Source: CAYQDR01 sp964416315
GTDB taxonomy: Bacteria > Methylomirabilota > Methylomirabilia > Rokubacteriales > DASRDR01
Reading direction: 5' to 3'
Assembly (NCBI GenBank): GCA_964416315.1
Contig: CAYQDR010000063.1
Location: 1 to 26,477, forward strand
DNA: 26,477 nt
In this document: in pieces, positions 1-7,809 of the stretch
Layout: each line of letters starts with the position of its first letter
How positions within the stretch are numbered: the first letter of the stretch is position 1
Notes under the pieces: generated by a model
The model's database searches: none
Seen by the model: the letters and a program-made list of their open reading frames with translations, nothing else
Told to the model about the DNA's origin: nothing
Translations under genes and position numbers: made by a program

Positions 1-731
1 AACTCGAAGGTCTCCTGCCAGGCGAGGCCGCGCTCGCGCTCGCCCGCGCGGAGCTTCGGCCGCTCCACCGGTGCCGCGACGACCGGCGCAGAGACCCGCG
101 GCACGCGGGCCGGGGCCGGCGCGGGCTCGGGCGCCACCGCGATCGCCGGCGGCGCCGCCGCGGCGGGCACCGGCGCGCGGCGGCGGACGAGGCGCCGGAG
201 CCTTCCCGCGAGCCGCTGCGAGAGCCCGGCGTACGAGATCTGCGTGAGGCAGAGGACCGCGACGGCCAGGACGGTGACGAGGACCACGAGGCTCCCCACG
301 TCCCCGATGGTCCGCCGGAGCGCCGCGCTGACCAGGCGGCCGAGGGCCCCGCCCCGGTGGATCCAGACCCCGCTGCTCGGGCCCGAGGCGCGGGCCAGCA
401 GCCCCGCCAGGCCGACCAGCCCGAGGCCGAGGCCGATGGCTGTCGAGATGACCCCCGCCGCGAGCGGCCGCGCGAACGCGGAGATCGCCCAGGCCGCGAG
501 CGCCGCCGGCACGAGGTAGCCGGCGTAGCCGAGGCCCGTGAACAGAGCCCAGCCGATCCAGAGGCCGACCACGCCGACCTGCGCGGCCTGGTCGAGCCAG
601 TGGAGGCGCGGCTCGTAGGAGAAGAGCGCGACCGCCGTGTAGGCCGCGGCCCCCAGCGCGACGACCCCCTGCGCCTCCCGCACCCAGCGGGGGCGCGGCG
701 TCGGCGGTGCTTTGGCCCGAGTCCGCGCCAC
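1..731 (-). CDS. ftsK: DNA translocase FtsK, N-terminal membrane part (partial, runs off left edge)
   Basis: FtsK/SpoIIIE pumps chromosomal DNA through the closing division septum. Only about the first 243 codons are in the window. Reading from a GTG at 731 there is no stop to base 1. The predicted protein has a basic N-terminus (residues 1-20), then hydrophobic segments at about 22-38, 52-86 (probably two helices), 92-114 and 143-166, the layout of the FtsK 4TM domain. The phrase ALFSYEPR after the first helix is typical of that domain. After residue 180 comes an Ala/Pro-rich linker. The motor and gamma domains lie outside the window. The GTG is 4 bases after the rnj stop, so the gene is probably co-transcribed with rnj. 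Family assignment rests on membrane layout and local motif; no ATPase motif is visible here. Confidence 0.8.
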   Translation of the reverse strand, partial: MARTRAKAPPTPRPRWVREAQGVVALGAAAYTAVALFSYEPRLHWLDQAAQVGVVGLWIGWALFTGLGYAGYLVPAALAAWAISAFARPLAAGVISTAIGLGLGLVGLAGLLARASGPSSGVWIHRGGALGRLVSAALRRTIGDVGSLVVLVTVLAVAVLCLTQISYAGLSQRLAGRLRRLVRRRAPVPAAAAPPAIAVAPEPAPAPARVPRVSAPVVAAPVERPKLRAGERERGLAWQETFE

Positions 732-735
732 GGCG

Positions 736-2457
736 CTACGCCTCGAGAACGATCGGCAGCACGATGGGCTTCCGCTCGTACCGCTGGTTGATGAAGCGGC
801 GGAGCGTCCCCCTGAGGAGCGAGACGAGCACGTCCCGCGCCATCGGCTCCTCGCTCGTGTGGGCGGCGAGCGCCTCCCGCAGCACCGCCTTCGCTTCCTC
901 GAGCACCGCCTCGGACTCGCGCTCGTAGACCCAGCCGCGCGAGGCGATCTCGGGACCCGCGATGATCTCGCCGGTCCCGCGGTCCACGGTCACGGCCACC
1001 ACGACCATCCCGTCCTGGGCGAGGAGCTGGCGGTCCCGAAGCACCACGGTGCCGACGTCCCCGATCCCCTTGCCGTCCACCAGCACCTGGCCGACCGGGA
1101 AACGCTGGAGGACGCGCCCCGAGGTCTTCGTGAACTCGACCCCCTGGCCGTCCTCGATCACGAAGATCCGCTCGGGCGGGAGCCCCACCTCCTGGGCGAG
1201 CCGCCCGTGGGCGAGGAGGTGGCGGTACTCGCCGTGGACCGGGATGAAGAACGTCGGCCGCACCAGGTTGAGCATGAGCTTCAGCTCCTCCTGGGAGGCG
1301 TGGCCCGAGACGTGGACGAAGGCGACGGGCTCCCAGAGCACCTCGGCGCCGAGGCGGAGGAGCTGGTTCACCACGCGGTTGACCGTGCGCTCGTGTCCCG
1401 GGATGACGCGGGCCGAGAGGATCACGAGGTCCCCGGCGTCGATCTGCACGTCCCTGTGCTCCTCGGCCGCCATGAGCGCGATCGCCGAGTTCGGCTCGCC
1501 CTGGCTTCCCGTCGAGAGGATGACCTGGCGGTAGGGCGGCAGGCCGGTGAAATCCTCGAGCGGGATGAGGCACCCCTCGGGGAGGCGGAGGTACCCGAGC
1601 TCGGAGGCGATCCGGACGTTCGTCTCCATGCTCCGACCGAGCAGCGCGACCCGGCGCCCGTAGGCGGCCGCGAGGTCGAGCACCTGCTGGATCCGGTGGA
1701 CGTGCGAGGCGAACGTCGCGAGGATGATGCGCCCGGGGGCGCGGCGGAAGCGCTCGCCCAGCGCCTCGCCGACCTCGCGCTCGGACGGCGTGGTGCCCGG
1801 GCGCTCGACGTTCGTCGAGTCAGCCAGGAGGCAGAGCACGCCGCGCTCGCCCAGCTCGCCGAGGCGGTGGTAGTCGGAGCGCTGGCCGTCGATCGGGCTC
1901 GGGTCGAGCTTGAAGTCGCCCGTGTGGACGACCGTCCCGACCGGCGTCTCGATCCCGTAGCCCACCCCGTCCACGACGGAGTGCGTCACGCGGATCGGCT
2001 CGAGCCGGAACGGGCCGAGGTCGAACGCCTGGCGCGGCTCGACGGCGAGGAGCCGGGCCCGATCGGCGAGGCCGTGCTCCTTGAGGCGCTCCGCGGCCAG
2101 GGCGAGCGCGATCCGCGTCCCGTAGACGGGGACGTCCACCTCCCGGAGCAGGTACGGGAGCGCCCCGATGTGGTCCTCGTGGCCGTGCGTGAGGACCACG
2201 CCGCGCAGGTGCTGGCGCTTGGCGAGGACGTAGGAGAAGTCGGGGATGACGTAGTCGATCCCCGGGAGGTCGTCGTCCGGGAACATGAGCCCGCAATCGA
2301 TCGCGACCAGGTCGTCCCCGCTCTCGACGAGCATCATGTTGAGGCCGATCTCGCCCACGCCCCCGAGCGGGATGAGCCGGACGGTAGGTTCGGCGGCGAT
2401 CTCGGAGGCGTCGGGGTCGGCGGCGGGTTCGGGCAAATCCGTCATCGCTGACGCCAT
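736..2457 (-). CDS. rnj: Ribonuclease J (metallo-beta-lactamase / beta-CASP RNase)
   Basis: RNase J is a cytoplasmic 5'-3' exo- and endoribonuclease for mRNA decay and rRNA maturation. The 573-residue length is normal for the family. An N-terminal metallo-beta-lactamase fold begins at GGVGEIGLN (32-40) and carries the zinc motif HGHEDH at 91-96, then HTGDFKLD and the LLADSTN segment. The beta-CASP part follows (GRSMETN, LSTGSQGEP), then VHVSGHASQEEL and the HGEYRHL motif. The extra 24 residues before the fold are acidic and variable; ATG codons at 1 and 5 are both possible starts. The ATG lies one base past the rsmA stop, so the two are tightly linked. Family and catalytic residues are clear; exo versus endo preference cannot be read from sequence. 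Confidence 0.95.
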   Translation of the reverse strand: MASAMTDLPEPAADPDASEIAAEPTVRLIPLGGVGEIGLNMMLVESGDDLVAIDCGLMFPDDDLPGIDYVIPDFSYVLAKRQHLRGVVLTHGHEDHIGALPYLLREVDVPVYGTRIALALAAERLKEHGLADRARLLAVEPRQAFDLGPFRLEPIRVTHSVVDGVGYGIETPVGTVVHTGDFKLDPSPIDGQRSDYHRLGELGERGVLCLLADSTNVERPGTTPSEREVGEALGERFRRAPGRIILATFASHVHRIQQVLDLAAAYGRRVALLGRSMETNVRIASELGYLRLPEGCLIPLEDFTGLPPYRQVILSTGSQGEPNSAIALMAAEEHRDVQIDAGDLVILSARVIPGHERTVNRVVNQLLRLGAEVLWEPVAFVHVSGHASQEELKLMLNLVRPTFFIPVHGEYRHLLAHGRLAQEVGLPPERIFVIEDGQGVEFTKTSGRVLQRFPVGQVLVDGKGIGDVGTVVLRDRQLLAQDGMVVVAVTVDRGTGEIIAGPEIASRGWVYERESEAVLEEAKAVLREALAAHTSEEPMARDVLVSLLRGTLRRFINQRYERKPIVLPIVLEA

Positions 2458-2458
2458 G

Positions 2459-3307
2459 TTACCACGTGTCTTCGCGCCCGGCGAAGAACTCGGCGAGCCG
2501 CGCGAACTCGCTCGCCGTCAGGCTCTCCGCGCGCCGCTGCCCGTCCACGCCCGCTTCCCGGAGGGTCGCCTCGACGCCGGGCGCGCCGAACCGCGGAAAC
2601 GCGGCCCGGAGCGCGTTCGCCAGGGTCTTCCGGCGGAGGGCGAAGCCCGCCTTCACGACCCGGACGAAGGCGGCGGGATCGGCCAGGGGCACCCGCGGCT
2701 CGACGCGGAAGGCCGCCCGCACGACCGCCGACTCGACCGCCGGAGGGGGCCGGAACGCCGCCGGCGGCACCGTGAAGAGCAGGGCGACGTCGGCCCAGAC
2801 CTGCCAGAGCACCGACAGGACGCCGTAGGCGCGGGTGCCGGGCGCCGCCGTGAGGCGCTCGGCGACCTCGCGCTGGAGCATGACGGTCACGGCGTCCAGC
2901 GCCGCGCGGGCCTCGAAGAGCCGGAGGAGGATCGGCTTCGAGGCGCTGTACGGCAGGTTGCCGGCGACGAGGACGCGCCCCGTCGGCATCGGCCGGAGCG
3001 CCCGCAGGCCCTCGTACGGGAAGCGCCGCGCGTCGGCGAGGCGGACCTCGACGTTCGGCCGGCGCCCGACTCCGGCCGCGAGGCGGGCGTGGAGCGCGGG
3101 GTCCAGCTCGAGGGCGACCAGCCGCCCCGCGCGGGCGGCCAGCGGCGCCGTCAGGGCGGCGGTCCCGGCGCCGATCTCGCACACGACGTCGGCGGCGGTG
3201 GCGCCGACCGCCTCCGCGATCCGCGCGGCGACGGCGGCATCGGCCAGGAAGTGCTGGCCCAGCGCCCGCCGCCGACTCGCGCTCGCCCCACGCACAGGGT
3301 GGCTCAT
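2459..3307 (-). CDS. rsmA: 16S rRNA (adenine1518/1519-N6) dimethyltransferase
   Basis: RsmA (KsgA) dimethylates two adjacent adenines in the 3' hairpin of 16S rRNA during late small-subunit assembly, using S-adenosylmethionine. The 282-residue protein has the usual start signature RRALGQHFL (13-21), SAM motif I EIGAGTAALT (44-53), the acidic ELD at 67-69 and the adenine-binding catalytic motif NLPYSAS (117-123). PPAAFRPPPAVESAVV is the conserved segment that follows. The ATG overlaps the coaE stop as ATGA, pointing to translational coupling. The C-terminal small domain is complete. Nothing is odd. Confidence 0.95.
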   Translation of the reverse strand: MSHPVRGASASRRRALGQHFLADAAVAARIAEAVGATAADVVCEIGAGTAALTAPLAARAGRLVALELDPALHARLAAGVGRRPNVEVRLADARRFPYEGLRALRPMPTGRVLVAGNLPYSASKPILLRLFEARAALDAVTVMLQREVAERLTAAPGTRAYGVLSVLWQVWADVALLFTVPPAAFRPPPAVESAVVRAAFRVEPRVPLADPAAFVRVVKAGFALRRKTLANALRAAFPRFGAPGVEATLREAGVDGQRRAESLTASEFARLAEFFAGREDTW

Positions 3308-3969
3308 CGCCGCCGGGCCCGATGCTCTGCCACGAGCGCGGCGTGCACCGCGCGCACCTGGGCCGCGGTCTCCTCGGGGCTGTCCGAGTTGTCGACGACG
3401 TAGTGCGCCAGGCGAACCTTCTCGGCGAGCGGCATCTGGCTCCCGAGCCGCCGCTCGGCCTCGGCCCGGTCCAGTCCGTCCCGCCGCATGAGCCGCTCGA
3501 GCTGGGCCTCGCGCGTCGCGTAGACCACGACGAGGCGGTCCACGTGGGCGTGCGCCCCGACCTCGACGAGGAGCGCCGCGTCCTGGACGACGAGTCCGCC
3601 GAATCCCCGGGCGGCCAGCTCGGCCAGGCGCGCCTGGCGGCGCGCCCGGATCGCCGGGTGGGTGATCGCCTCGAGCCGCCGGCGCTGGGCCGCGTCGGCG
3701 AAGACGATGGCGCCGAGCCGCGCCCGATCGAGGGTCCGGTCCGGACCCAGGATCTCGGTGCCGAAGGCCTCGACGATCGCCTGCCAGGCCGGCTCGCCCG
3801 GCGCGACGACCTCGCGGGCGAGGACGTCGGCGTCGATCACGTGGCAGCCGAGCTCCGCGAGCTGCCGGCTCACGGTGGACTTCCCCGAGGCGATCCCGCC
3901 CGTGAGCCCGACGAGGAGGTACGGCCTCGTCAGGGGCCCCGGCGTTACACCTCCAACGCCTTCGTCCAC
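3304..3969 (-). CDS. coaE: Dephospho-CoA kinase
   Basis: CoaE phosphorylates the 3'-hydroxyl of dephospho-CoA, the last step of CoA synthesis. The P-loop GLTGGIASGKST is near the N-terminus and is followed by HVIDADVLAREVV, THPAIR and VVYATREAQLERLMRRDGL, all standard for the family. The start is uncertain. The open frame continues to a TTG at 4071, but the family normally starts only a few residues before the P-loop. No ATG, GTG or TTG exists there. The closest in-frame starts are tandem GTGs at 3969 and 3972, so I use 3969; a CTG at 3933 is another option. A GGAGGT sequence lies just after the GTGs, too far upstream of the CTG to decide. The stop overlaps the rsmA ATG. The upstream reading frame crosses toxin debris, so the original start region may have been lost. 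Confidence 0.88.
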   Translation of the reverse strand: MDEGVGGVTPGPLTRPYLLVGLTGGIASGKSTVSRQLAELGCHVIDADVLAREVVAPGEPAWQAIVEAFGTEILGPDRTLDRARLGAIVFADAAQRRRLEAITHPAIRARRQARLAELAARGFGGLVVQDAALLVEVGAHAHVDRLVVVYATREAQLERLMRRDGLDRAEAERRLGSQMPLAEKVRLAHYVVDNSDSPEETAAQVRAVHAALVAEHRARRR

Positions 3970-4027
3970 CACGGACTGGTCAGGGTCTTCGCGGAGTCCC
4001 GAGATAGCTAACCCGGCGCTGACCCGC

Positions 4028-4078
4028 TTACTGGCCCCTCCGGACTTTCCTCGGTGCCGCCTTGGGTGCAATCTTCAT
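4028..4078 (-). CDS. 16-codon ORF with strong ribosome binding site, possible antitoxin stub
   Basis: ATG at 4078 is preceded by GAGGAGG with about 7 bases spacing, one of the strongest ribosome binding sites in the window. It encodes only MKIAPKAAPRKVRRGQ before TAA. Its ATG overlaps the stop of the RelE-like toxin tail as CTATGA, the arrangement in which a cognate antitoxin would begin. I infer that it is the remaining start of a lost antitoxin gene, or a small leader for coaE. The peptide itself matches nothing I recognise. Confidence 0.3.
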   Translation of the reverse strand: MKIAPKAAPRKVRRGQ

Positions 4079-4218
4079 AGGCCAACCTCCTCTCTACCCA
4101 CGAGCAGCCTGTCCCTCACCTTTATCCCCACCGCCACGACATAGACGCGGCGCCGGGCTCGATCGACACGGTAGAAGACCCTGAACCGGTTCTGTGGGCC
4201 ACACCGCAGCTGGAGGTC
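4075..4218 (-). pseudogene. C-terminal remnant of a RelE/ParE-like toxin
   Basis: Directly after vapC, in a different frame, 47 codons read DLQLRCGPQNRFRVFYRVD and continue through RVYVVAVGIK to VGREEVGL and a TGA. This resembles the C-terminal half of RelE/ParE-fold mRNA interferases, where a basic strand, an FRVFY-type strand and a VxxLAVG-type strand end the fold. No usable start codon precedes it: the frame runs back into vapC coding sequence. The N-terminal half of the toxin is therefore missing, apparently cut where vapC ends. A strong ribosome binding site inside its last codons serves the 16-codon ORF at 4078. It is read as debris of a second type II toxin-antitoxin locus. Family assignment is by remembered motif, not by search. 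Confidence 0.55.
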
Positions 4219-4618
4219 AGGCCGCGAACCTGTCGATGGCCACCGCCGTGGACGGGAACGCGCGCAGGACCCTTCGGTCGCCGGTCACCAGCGCGACCCT
4301 GAGGTCATCCGCCAGCGCGACGAACTCGCAATCGTACGCGGAGCAGCGGGACCGCGCCGCCAGCTCCAGAACCTGGTGAGAGACCACGGCGTACTCGTGA
4401 CCCGCCATGAGCTGCTCGGCTTCTCCGGTGATCCGGAGCGCCTCCTCCAGGGTCAGCGCCCGCCGCCGGACGAACCTCGCGAGCGTGTTCCGGAACTCCG
4501 AGCGCCAGAGAAGTGGCGCGGCCCACGTCGGGTCCCGTGCGAGAACCGCTTCGGCCTGGGGGGTCCTCGTCCCTCGAAGGTAGAGATAGACGAGCAGATT
4601 GGTGTCGGCGACGATCAC
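4217..4618 (-). CDS. vapC: PIN-domain ribonuclease toxin VapC
   Basis: VapC toxins are Mg-dependent endoribonucleases that cut tRNA or rRNA when not bound by VapB. This 133-residue protein has the four acidic PIN residues: Asp5 (VADTN), Glu41 (WRSEF), Asp96 (SAYDCEFVALA) and Asp114 (VTGDRRVL). The GTG start at 4618 overlaps the vapB stop (GTGA); the longer open frame to 4897 is only the vapB shadow. Residues look intact, so the toxin is probably active. The stop is followed at once by the tail of a different toxin in another frame, so its 3' end is a junction. The pair is closest to the FitAB/VapBC type, judged by the antitoxin. Confidence 0.9.
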   Translation of the reverse strand: MIVADTNLLVYLYLRGTRTPQAEAVLARDPTWAAPLLWRSEFRNTLARFVRRRALTLEEALRITGEAEQLMAGHEYAVVSHQVLELAARSRCSAYDCEFVALADDLRVALVTGDRRVLRAFPSTAVAIDRFAA

Positions 4619-4857
4619 GGCCGCCCGTCGGCCCGGAGTCGAGCCAGCGTCCGGTCCGTGAGGCGAACGCCCCGCGGCTCGACCCGTACGGCCCGCGCGC
4701 GTGCGATGAGCGCCTCCGGATCCACCGCCACGCTGCAAGCCGCCTGCTCGAGGCACGCGATGACCTCGAGATTCAGGCTCCGCCGGTGGATGCTGGCCTG
4801 CTTCTTCAGCCGACGGACAAGCTCCTCCGGGACATTCTTGATCGTCAGACTGGCCAT
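4615..4857 (-). CDS. vapB: FitA/Arc-like ribbon-helix-helix antitoxin VapB
   Basis: The 80-residue protein starts MASLTIKNVPEELVRRLKKQ, a beta strand and helix typical of Arc/FitA ribbon-helix-helix DNA-binding antitoxins. The second helix is around HRRSLNLEVIACLEQA (24-39). The C-terminal half would neutralise VapC. The ATG at 4857 is chosen because the RHH domain begins there and a GGGGAGGCGAG ribosome binding site precedes it; a longer in-frame ATG at 4944 sits in the promoter. The stop overlaps the vapC GTG. Autoregulation is likely, because a perfect palindrome lies between promoter and gene. Confidence 0.88.
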   Translation of the reverse strand: MASLTIKNVPEELVRRLKKQASIHRRSLNLEVIACLEQAACSVAVDPEALIARARAVRVEPRGVRLTDRTLARLRADGRP

Positions 4858-4889
4858 CTCTCGCCTCCCCGGCCAACAGACTCCGAAAT

Positions 4890-4906
4890 GGTTCCACAAC
4901 GGAACC
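4890..4906. promoter_or_regulatory. Operator-like palindrome upstream of vapB
   Basis: GGTTCC and GGAACC are perfect 6-base inverted arms around a 5-base spacer (ACAAC on the plus strand). The site begins about where transcription from the adjacent promoter should start and lies 32 bases before the vapB ATG. A ribbon-helix-helix VapB dimer pair would bind such a site to repress its own operon. Binding is inferred. Confidence 0.55.
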
Positions 4907-4915
4907 GCGACATCC

Positions 4916-4944
4916 ACGATAGGGTGCCCGGGAGCTGCCGTCAA
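4916..4944 (-). promoter_or_regulatory. Sigma70-type promoter of vapBC
   Basis: On the minus strand, TTGACG (4944-4939) and TATCGT (4921-4916) are separated by exactly 17 bases. The expected start is near 4909, next to the operator-like palindrome. The promoter lies between the polA stop and vapB, so the pair can be transcribed independently of polA. Confidence 0.6.
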
Positions 4945-4954
4945 CCCCGGGGTC

Positions 4955-7552
4955 TCACACCTCCGCCCAGTCGAGCCCCTCCGTGACGTCCACGCGCAGC
5001 GGGACCGCCAGCGTCATGACGGACTCCATGACCTCCGGCACGAGGCGTCGCGCCGCCTCGCGCTCCGCCTCGGGGACCTCGAGGAGCAGCTCGTCGTGGA
5101 CCTGGAGCAGCATGCGCGCGCCGAGCCCGCGGGCCTCGAGCGCCCCCGCCAGGCGGACCATGGCGAGCTTGATCAGGTCCGAGGCGCTCCCCTGGATCGG
5201 CGCATTCGCGGCCATCCGCTCCGCGGCGCCGCGGACGTTCGGGTTCTTCGCGGTGAGCTCCGGCAGATACCGCCGCCGGCCCAGCAGTGTGGTGACGTAG
5301 CCCCGCTCCCGGCCCTCGGCGAGCGTGCGATCGATGTACCCCCGCACCTTCGGGTGCGCCGCGAAGTAGTCGTCGATGAAGCGCTGGGCGGCCTCGCGCC
5401 CGATGTTCGCGGCCTGCGCGAGGCCGAAGCCCGAGATCCCGTAGAGGATGCCGAAGTTCACCACCTTCGCGAGCCGCCGCATCTCCGGCGTGACGTCGGC
5501 GGGCGCGACGCGCAGGATCTCCGCGGCCGTGCGCGTGTGGATGTCCTCGTCTCGCCGGAACGCCTCGATCAGCGCTTCCTCGCCCGAGAGGTGCGCGAGG
5601 ATGCGGAGCTCGATCTGCGAGTAGTCGCCCGCGAGGAACCGCCAGCCCGGCTCGGGCACGAAGGCCTGGCGGATGCGGCGGCCCAGCTCCGTGCGGATCG
5701 GGATGTTCTGCAAATTGGGGGAACTCGACGAGAGCCGCCCCGTCGCCGCGACGAGCTGGTTGAACGACGTGTGGATGCGTCCCGTGCGCGGGTGGATCAG
5801 GGCCGGGAGCGCGTCCGCGTACGTCCCCTTGAGCTTGGCGAGCTGGCGGTACTCGAGGATCTTCTGCGGCAGCGGATGCCCGAGCGCCAGCTCCTCCAGC
5901 ACCTCGACGTCGGTCGAGTAGCCCGTCTTCGTGCGCTTGACCGGCGGGAGCTTGAGCTTCTCGAAGAGGACCTGGGCGAGCTGCTTCGGCGAGTTCGGGT
6001 TGACGGGCTCGCCCGCGATCGCGTGGATCTCGCGGAGGAGGGCGTCGAGCTGGCGCTCGAGCTCCTTGGCGAGGACCTCGAGCCGCTCCGGAGCGACCCG
6101 GATGCCGACCGCCTCCATCCCCGCGAGGACCGGCATCAGCGGGACCTCGAGCTCGCGGTAGAGCGGGACGAGGCCGTCCCGCTCGAGGAGCGGCTGCTGG
6201 TGCTCGCGGAGCCGCCACGCGGCCTCGGCGCGGCTCGCCGCCCAGCCGGCCAGCCACGCGGGGTCGGCCGCCTCCGGCGCGCGGCCCTCGAGGACGGCCG
6301 CGAGCGGCCCCGGCGGCGCCTCGCCGAACGCCTCGAGGCAGAGCTCCTCGAGCGGGTAGCCCTGCCGCGCGGAGTTGAGGAGGTAGGCGGCGATCGCGGT
6401 GTCTTCGAGCCGCTCGGTCGCGAGCCGGATCCCGCGGGCGCGTGCCCAGCCGCACAGGGGCTTGAGGTCGTGACCCACGAGCCGGACGGCGTCGCCGAGC
6501 GCGGACGGCTCCGCGGCGAAGCACGGCCCGGCCGCGGGGCTGAAGGCGCCGAGGCCGACGAGCGCGAGGTCGGGCAGGCTCCCGGTGAGCACCGGCTCGA
6601 CCGCCGCGGCCTCCCCCGCCCGGGCGAGCCAGTCGCCCCACCCCGCCCCGCCCACCTGCGGCACGGGCGCGGCCGTCACGCGCGCGGCGCGCGCCGGGAG
6701 CTGGCGGAGGAGGCTCGAGAGCTCGAGCTCCGTCCAGAGCGCCCGGAGGCGCTCCCACTCCGGCTCGCGCACCCGGAAGGTCTCGAGGTCGAGCGGGAGC
6801 GGCACCGCGGCGTCGAGCACCGCGAGCTGGCGCGAGAAGAAGGCCTGGTCGCGGTACCGGGCGAGGGTCTCCCGGAGCTTCGCGCCAGAGACCACGGCGA
6901 GGTTCTCGTAGAGGCCCTCGAGGCTCCCGAACTCGCGCACGAGTTTCTGGGCGGTCACCTCGCCGATCCCCGGGACGCCCGGGATGTTGTCGATCGAGTC
7001 CCCCATGAGGCCGAGCACGTCGGGGATCCGCGCCGGGGGCACGCCCCAGCGCTCCACGACCTTCGCCTCGTCGTACGTGACCCGCTCGCCCGTCCGTCCC
7101 GCGACCGAGAGCACCGTCACCTTCGACCCGACGAGCTGGAGCGCGTCCTTGTCGCCGGTCACGAGCACCATCTCGAGCGCCGCCTCGCGGAGGTGGCGCA
7201 CCACGGTCGCCAGGATGTCGTCGGCCTCCCAGCCCCGCACCTCCAGGACGGGCAGCCCGAGCGCCTCCAGGGACGTGCGGATCCAGGGCACTTGGTCCAC
7301 CAGGTCCTTCGGCATCCCCGGGCGCTGGATCTTGTACGCCTCGAACTGGACGTGGCGGAACGTCGGACCCGGCGCGTCCCAGGCGACGCCCATGTAGGCG
7401 GGCCGTTCCTCGCGGAGGATCTTCCAGAGCATCATGGTCATCCCGAGCGTCGCGTTCGTCGGGATCCCGCGCGAGGTCGAGAGGTGCCCGATCGCGTGGT
7501 AGGCGCGGTAGAGGTACGAGGGACCGTCCACCAGGAAGAAGCGCTCGCTCAC
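4955..7552 (-). CDS. polA: DNA polymerase I
   Basis: PolA fills gaps and removes RNA primers in replication and repair. The protein has an N-terminal 5'-3' nuclease domain (FFLVDGPSYLYRAYHA, WEADDILAT, GVPGIGEVTAQKLV), a middle domain, and a complete family A polymerase domain with motif A DYSQIELR (about 640), motif B RRLAKVVNFGILYG and motif C LLQVHDELLLEVP (about 820). The middle domain lacks the DxE, Asp424 and Asp501 equivalents of the Klenow 3'-5' exonuclease: the LVGHDLKPL and WAASRAEAAWRL segments carry no matching acid. Proofreading should be absent, as in Thermus-type enzymes. I place the start at GTG 7552 (SERFFLVDG); ATG at 7579 adds nine residues of poor quality. The upstream gap is long and hairpin-rich. 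Confidence 0.95.
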   Translation of the reverse strand: MSERFFLVDGPSYLYRAYHAIGHLSTSRGIPTNATLGMTMMLWKILREERPAYMGVAWDAPGPTFRHVQFEAYKIQRPGMPKDLVDQVPWIRTSLEALGLPVLEVRGWEADDILATVVRHLREAALEMVLVTGDKDALQLVGSKVTVLSVAGRTGERVTYDEAKVVERWGVPPARIPDVLGLMGDSIDNIPGVPGIGEVTAQKLVREFGSLEGLYENLAVVSGAKLRETLARYRDQAFFSRQLAVLDAAVPLPLDLETFRVREPEWERLRALWTELELSSLLRQLPARAARVTAAPVPQVGGAGWGDWLARAGEAAAVEPVLTGSLPDLALVGLGAFSPAAGPCFAAEPSALGDAVRLVGHDLKPLCGWARARGIRLATERLEDTAIAAYLLNSARQGYPLEELCLEAFGEAPPGPLAAVLEGRAPEAADPAWLAGWAASRAEAAWRLREHQQPLLERDGLVPLYRELEVPLMPVLAGMEAVGIRVAPERLEVLAKELERQLDALLREIHAIAGEPVNPNSPKQLAQVLFEKLKLPPVKRTKTGYSTDVEVLEELALGHPLPQKILEYRQLAKLKGTYADALPALIHPRTGRIHTSFNQLVAATGRLSSSSPNLQNIPIRTELGRRIRQAFVPEPGWRFLAGDYSQIELRILAHLSGEEALIEAFRRDEDIHTRTAAEILRVAPADVTPEMRRLAKVVNFGILYGISGFGLAQAANIGREAAQRFIDDYFAAHPKVRGYIDRTLAEGRERGYVTTLLGRRRYLPELTAKNPNVRGAAERMAANAPIQGSASDLIKLAMVRLAGALEARGLGARMLLQVHDELLLEVPEAEREAARRLVPEVMESVMTLAVPLRVDVTEGLDWAEV

Positions 7553-7597
7553 TGGCCTACCCTGGGGAAGCAACGCCATGCTCTCGCGACCTGGGAC

Positions 7598-7611
7598 CGG
7601 GCCGAGGCCCG
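7598..7611. repeat. Short inverted repeat CGGGCC/GGCCCG
   Basis: Perfect 6-base arms around a 2-base centre, 46 bases before the polA GTG on the transcribed side. Such GC-only arms arise easily in this composition, so significance is low on its own. Confidence 0.4.
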
Positions 7612-7635
7612 AGCAGCCCTAGGACGCAGGAAGGA

Positions 7636-7674
7636 GGCGGCGCGAGGCGTATGCCGCATACGTTGAGCGCCGCC
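7636..7674. repeat. Long two-tier hairpin in the polA leader region
   Basis: Outer arms GGCGGCGC (7636-7643) and GCGCCGCC (7667-7674) are perfect, and inner arms CGTATGC (7648-7654) and GCATACG (7656-7662) are perfect around one base. Two 4-base sides (GAGG, TTGA) make a symmetric internal loop. The AT-containing inner arms make chance less likely. It lies 84 bases or more before the polA start. Confidence 0.7.
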
Positions 7675-7780
7675 GACGACCGAGGACGCCGGGATGCGAC
7701 GGGGATCGGCCCGGGGCCGCTCATAGCCGGACTGGCACCGACCCACCGGCGCGCCGCGGGTGGCGCCGGGTGAGCCCCGC

Positions 7781-7805
7781 GGGGTCCCGGGCGAAGTGGG
7801 ACCCC
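7781..7805. repeat. Inverted repeat GGGGTCCC/GGGACCCC
   Basis: Perfect 8-base arms (7781-7788 and 7798-7805) with a 9-base loop. It is immediately followed by another hairpin at 7810, so the two stand in tandem downstream of the glnE stop on the transcribed strand. Confidence 0.55.
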
Positions 7806-7809
7806 TTCG

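Noticed and set aside
712..2451. Long plus-strand open frame of 579 codons across rnj
   Set aside because: It is the antisense shadow of RNase J: His/Arg/Glu/Asp-rich with no fold-like pattern, whereas the minus strand has all catalytic motifs.
4376..7666. Plus-strand open frame of 1096 codons opposite polA
   Set aside because: Antisense shadow of polA caused by high GC; Arg/Glu/Leu-rich low-complexity sequence.
7549..7746. 65-codon minus-strand ORF in the polA-glnE gap
   Set aside because: Arg/Ala/Pro-rich with the hairpins inside it and no ribosome binding site; looks like a chance frame.
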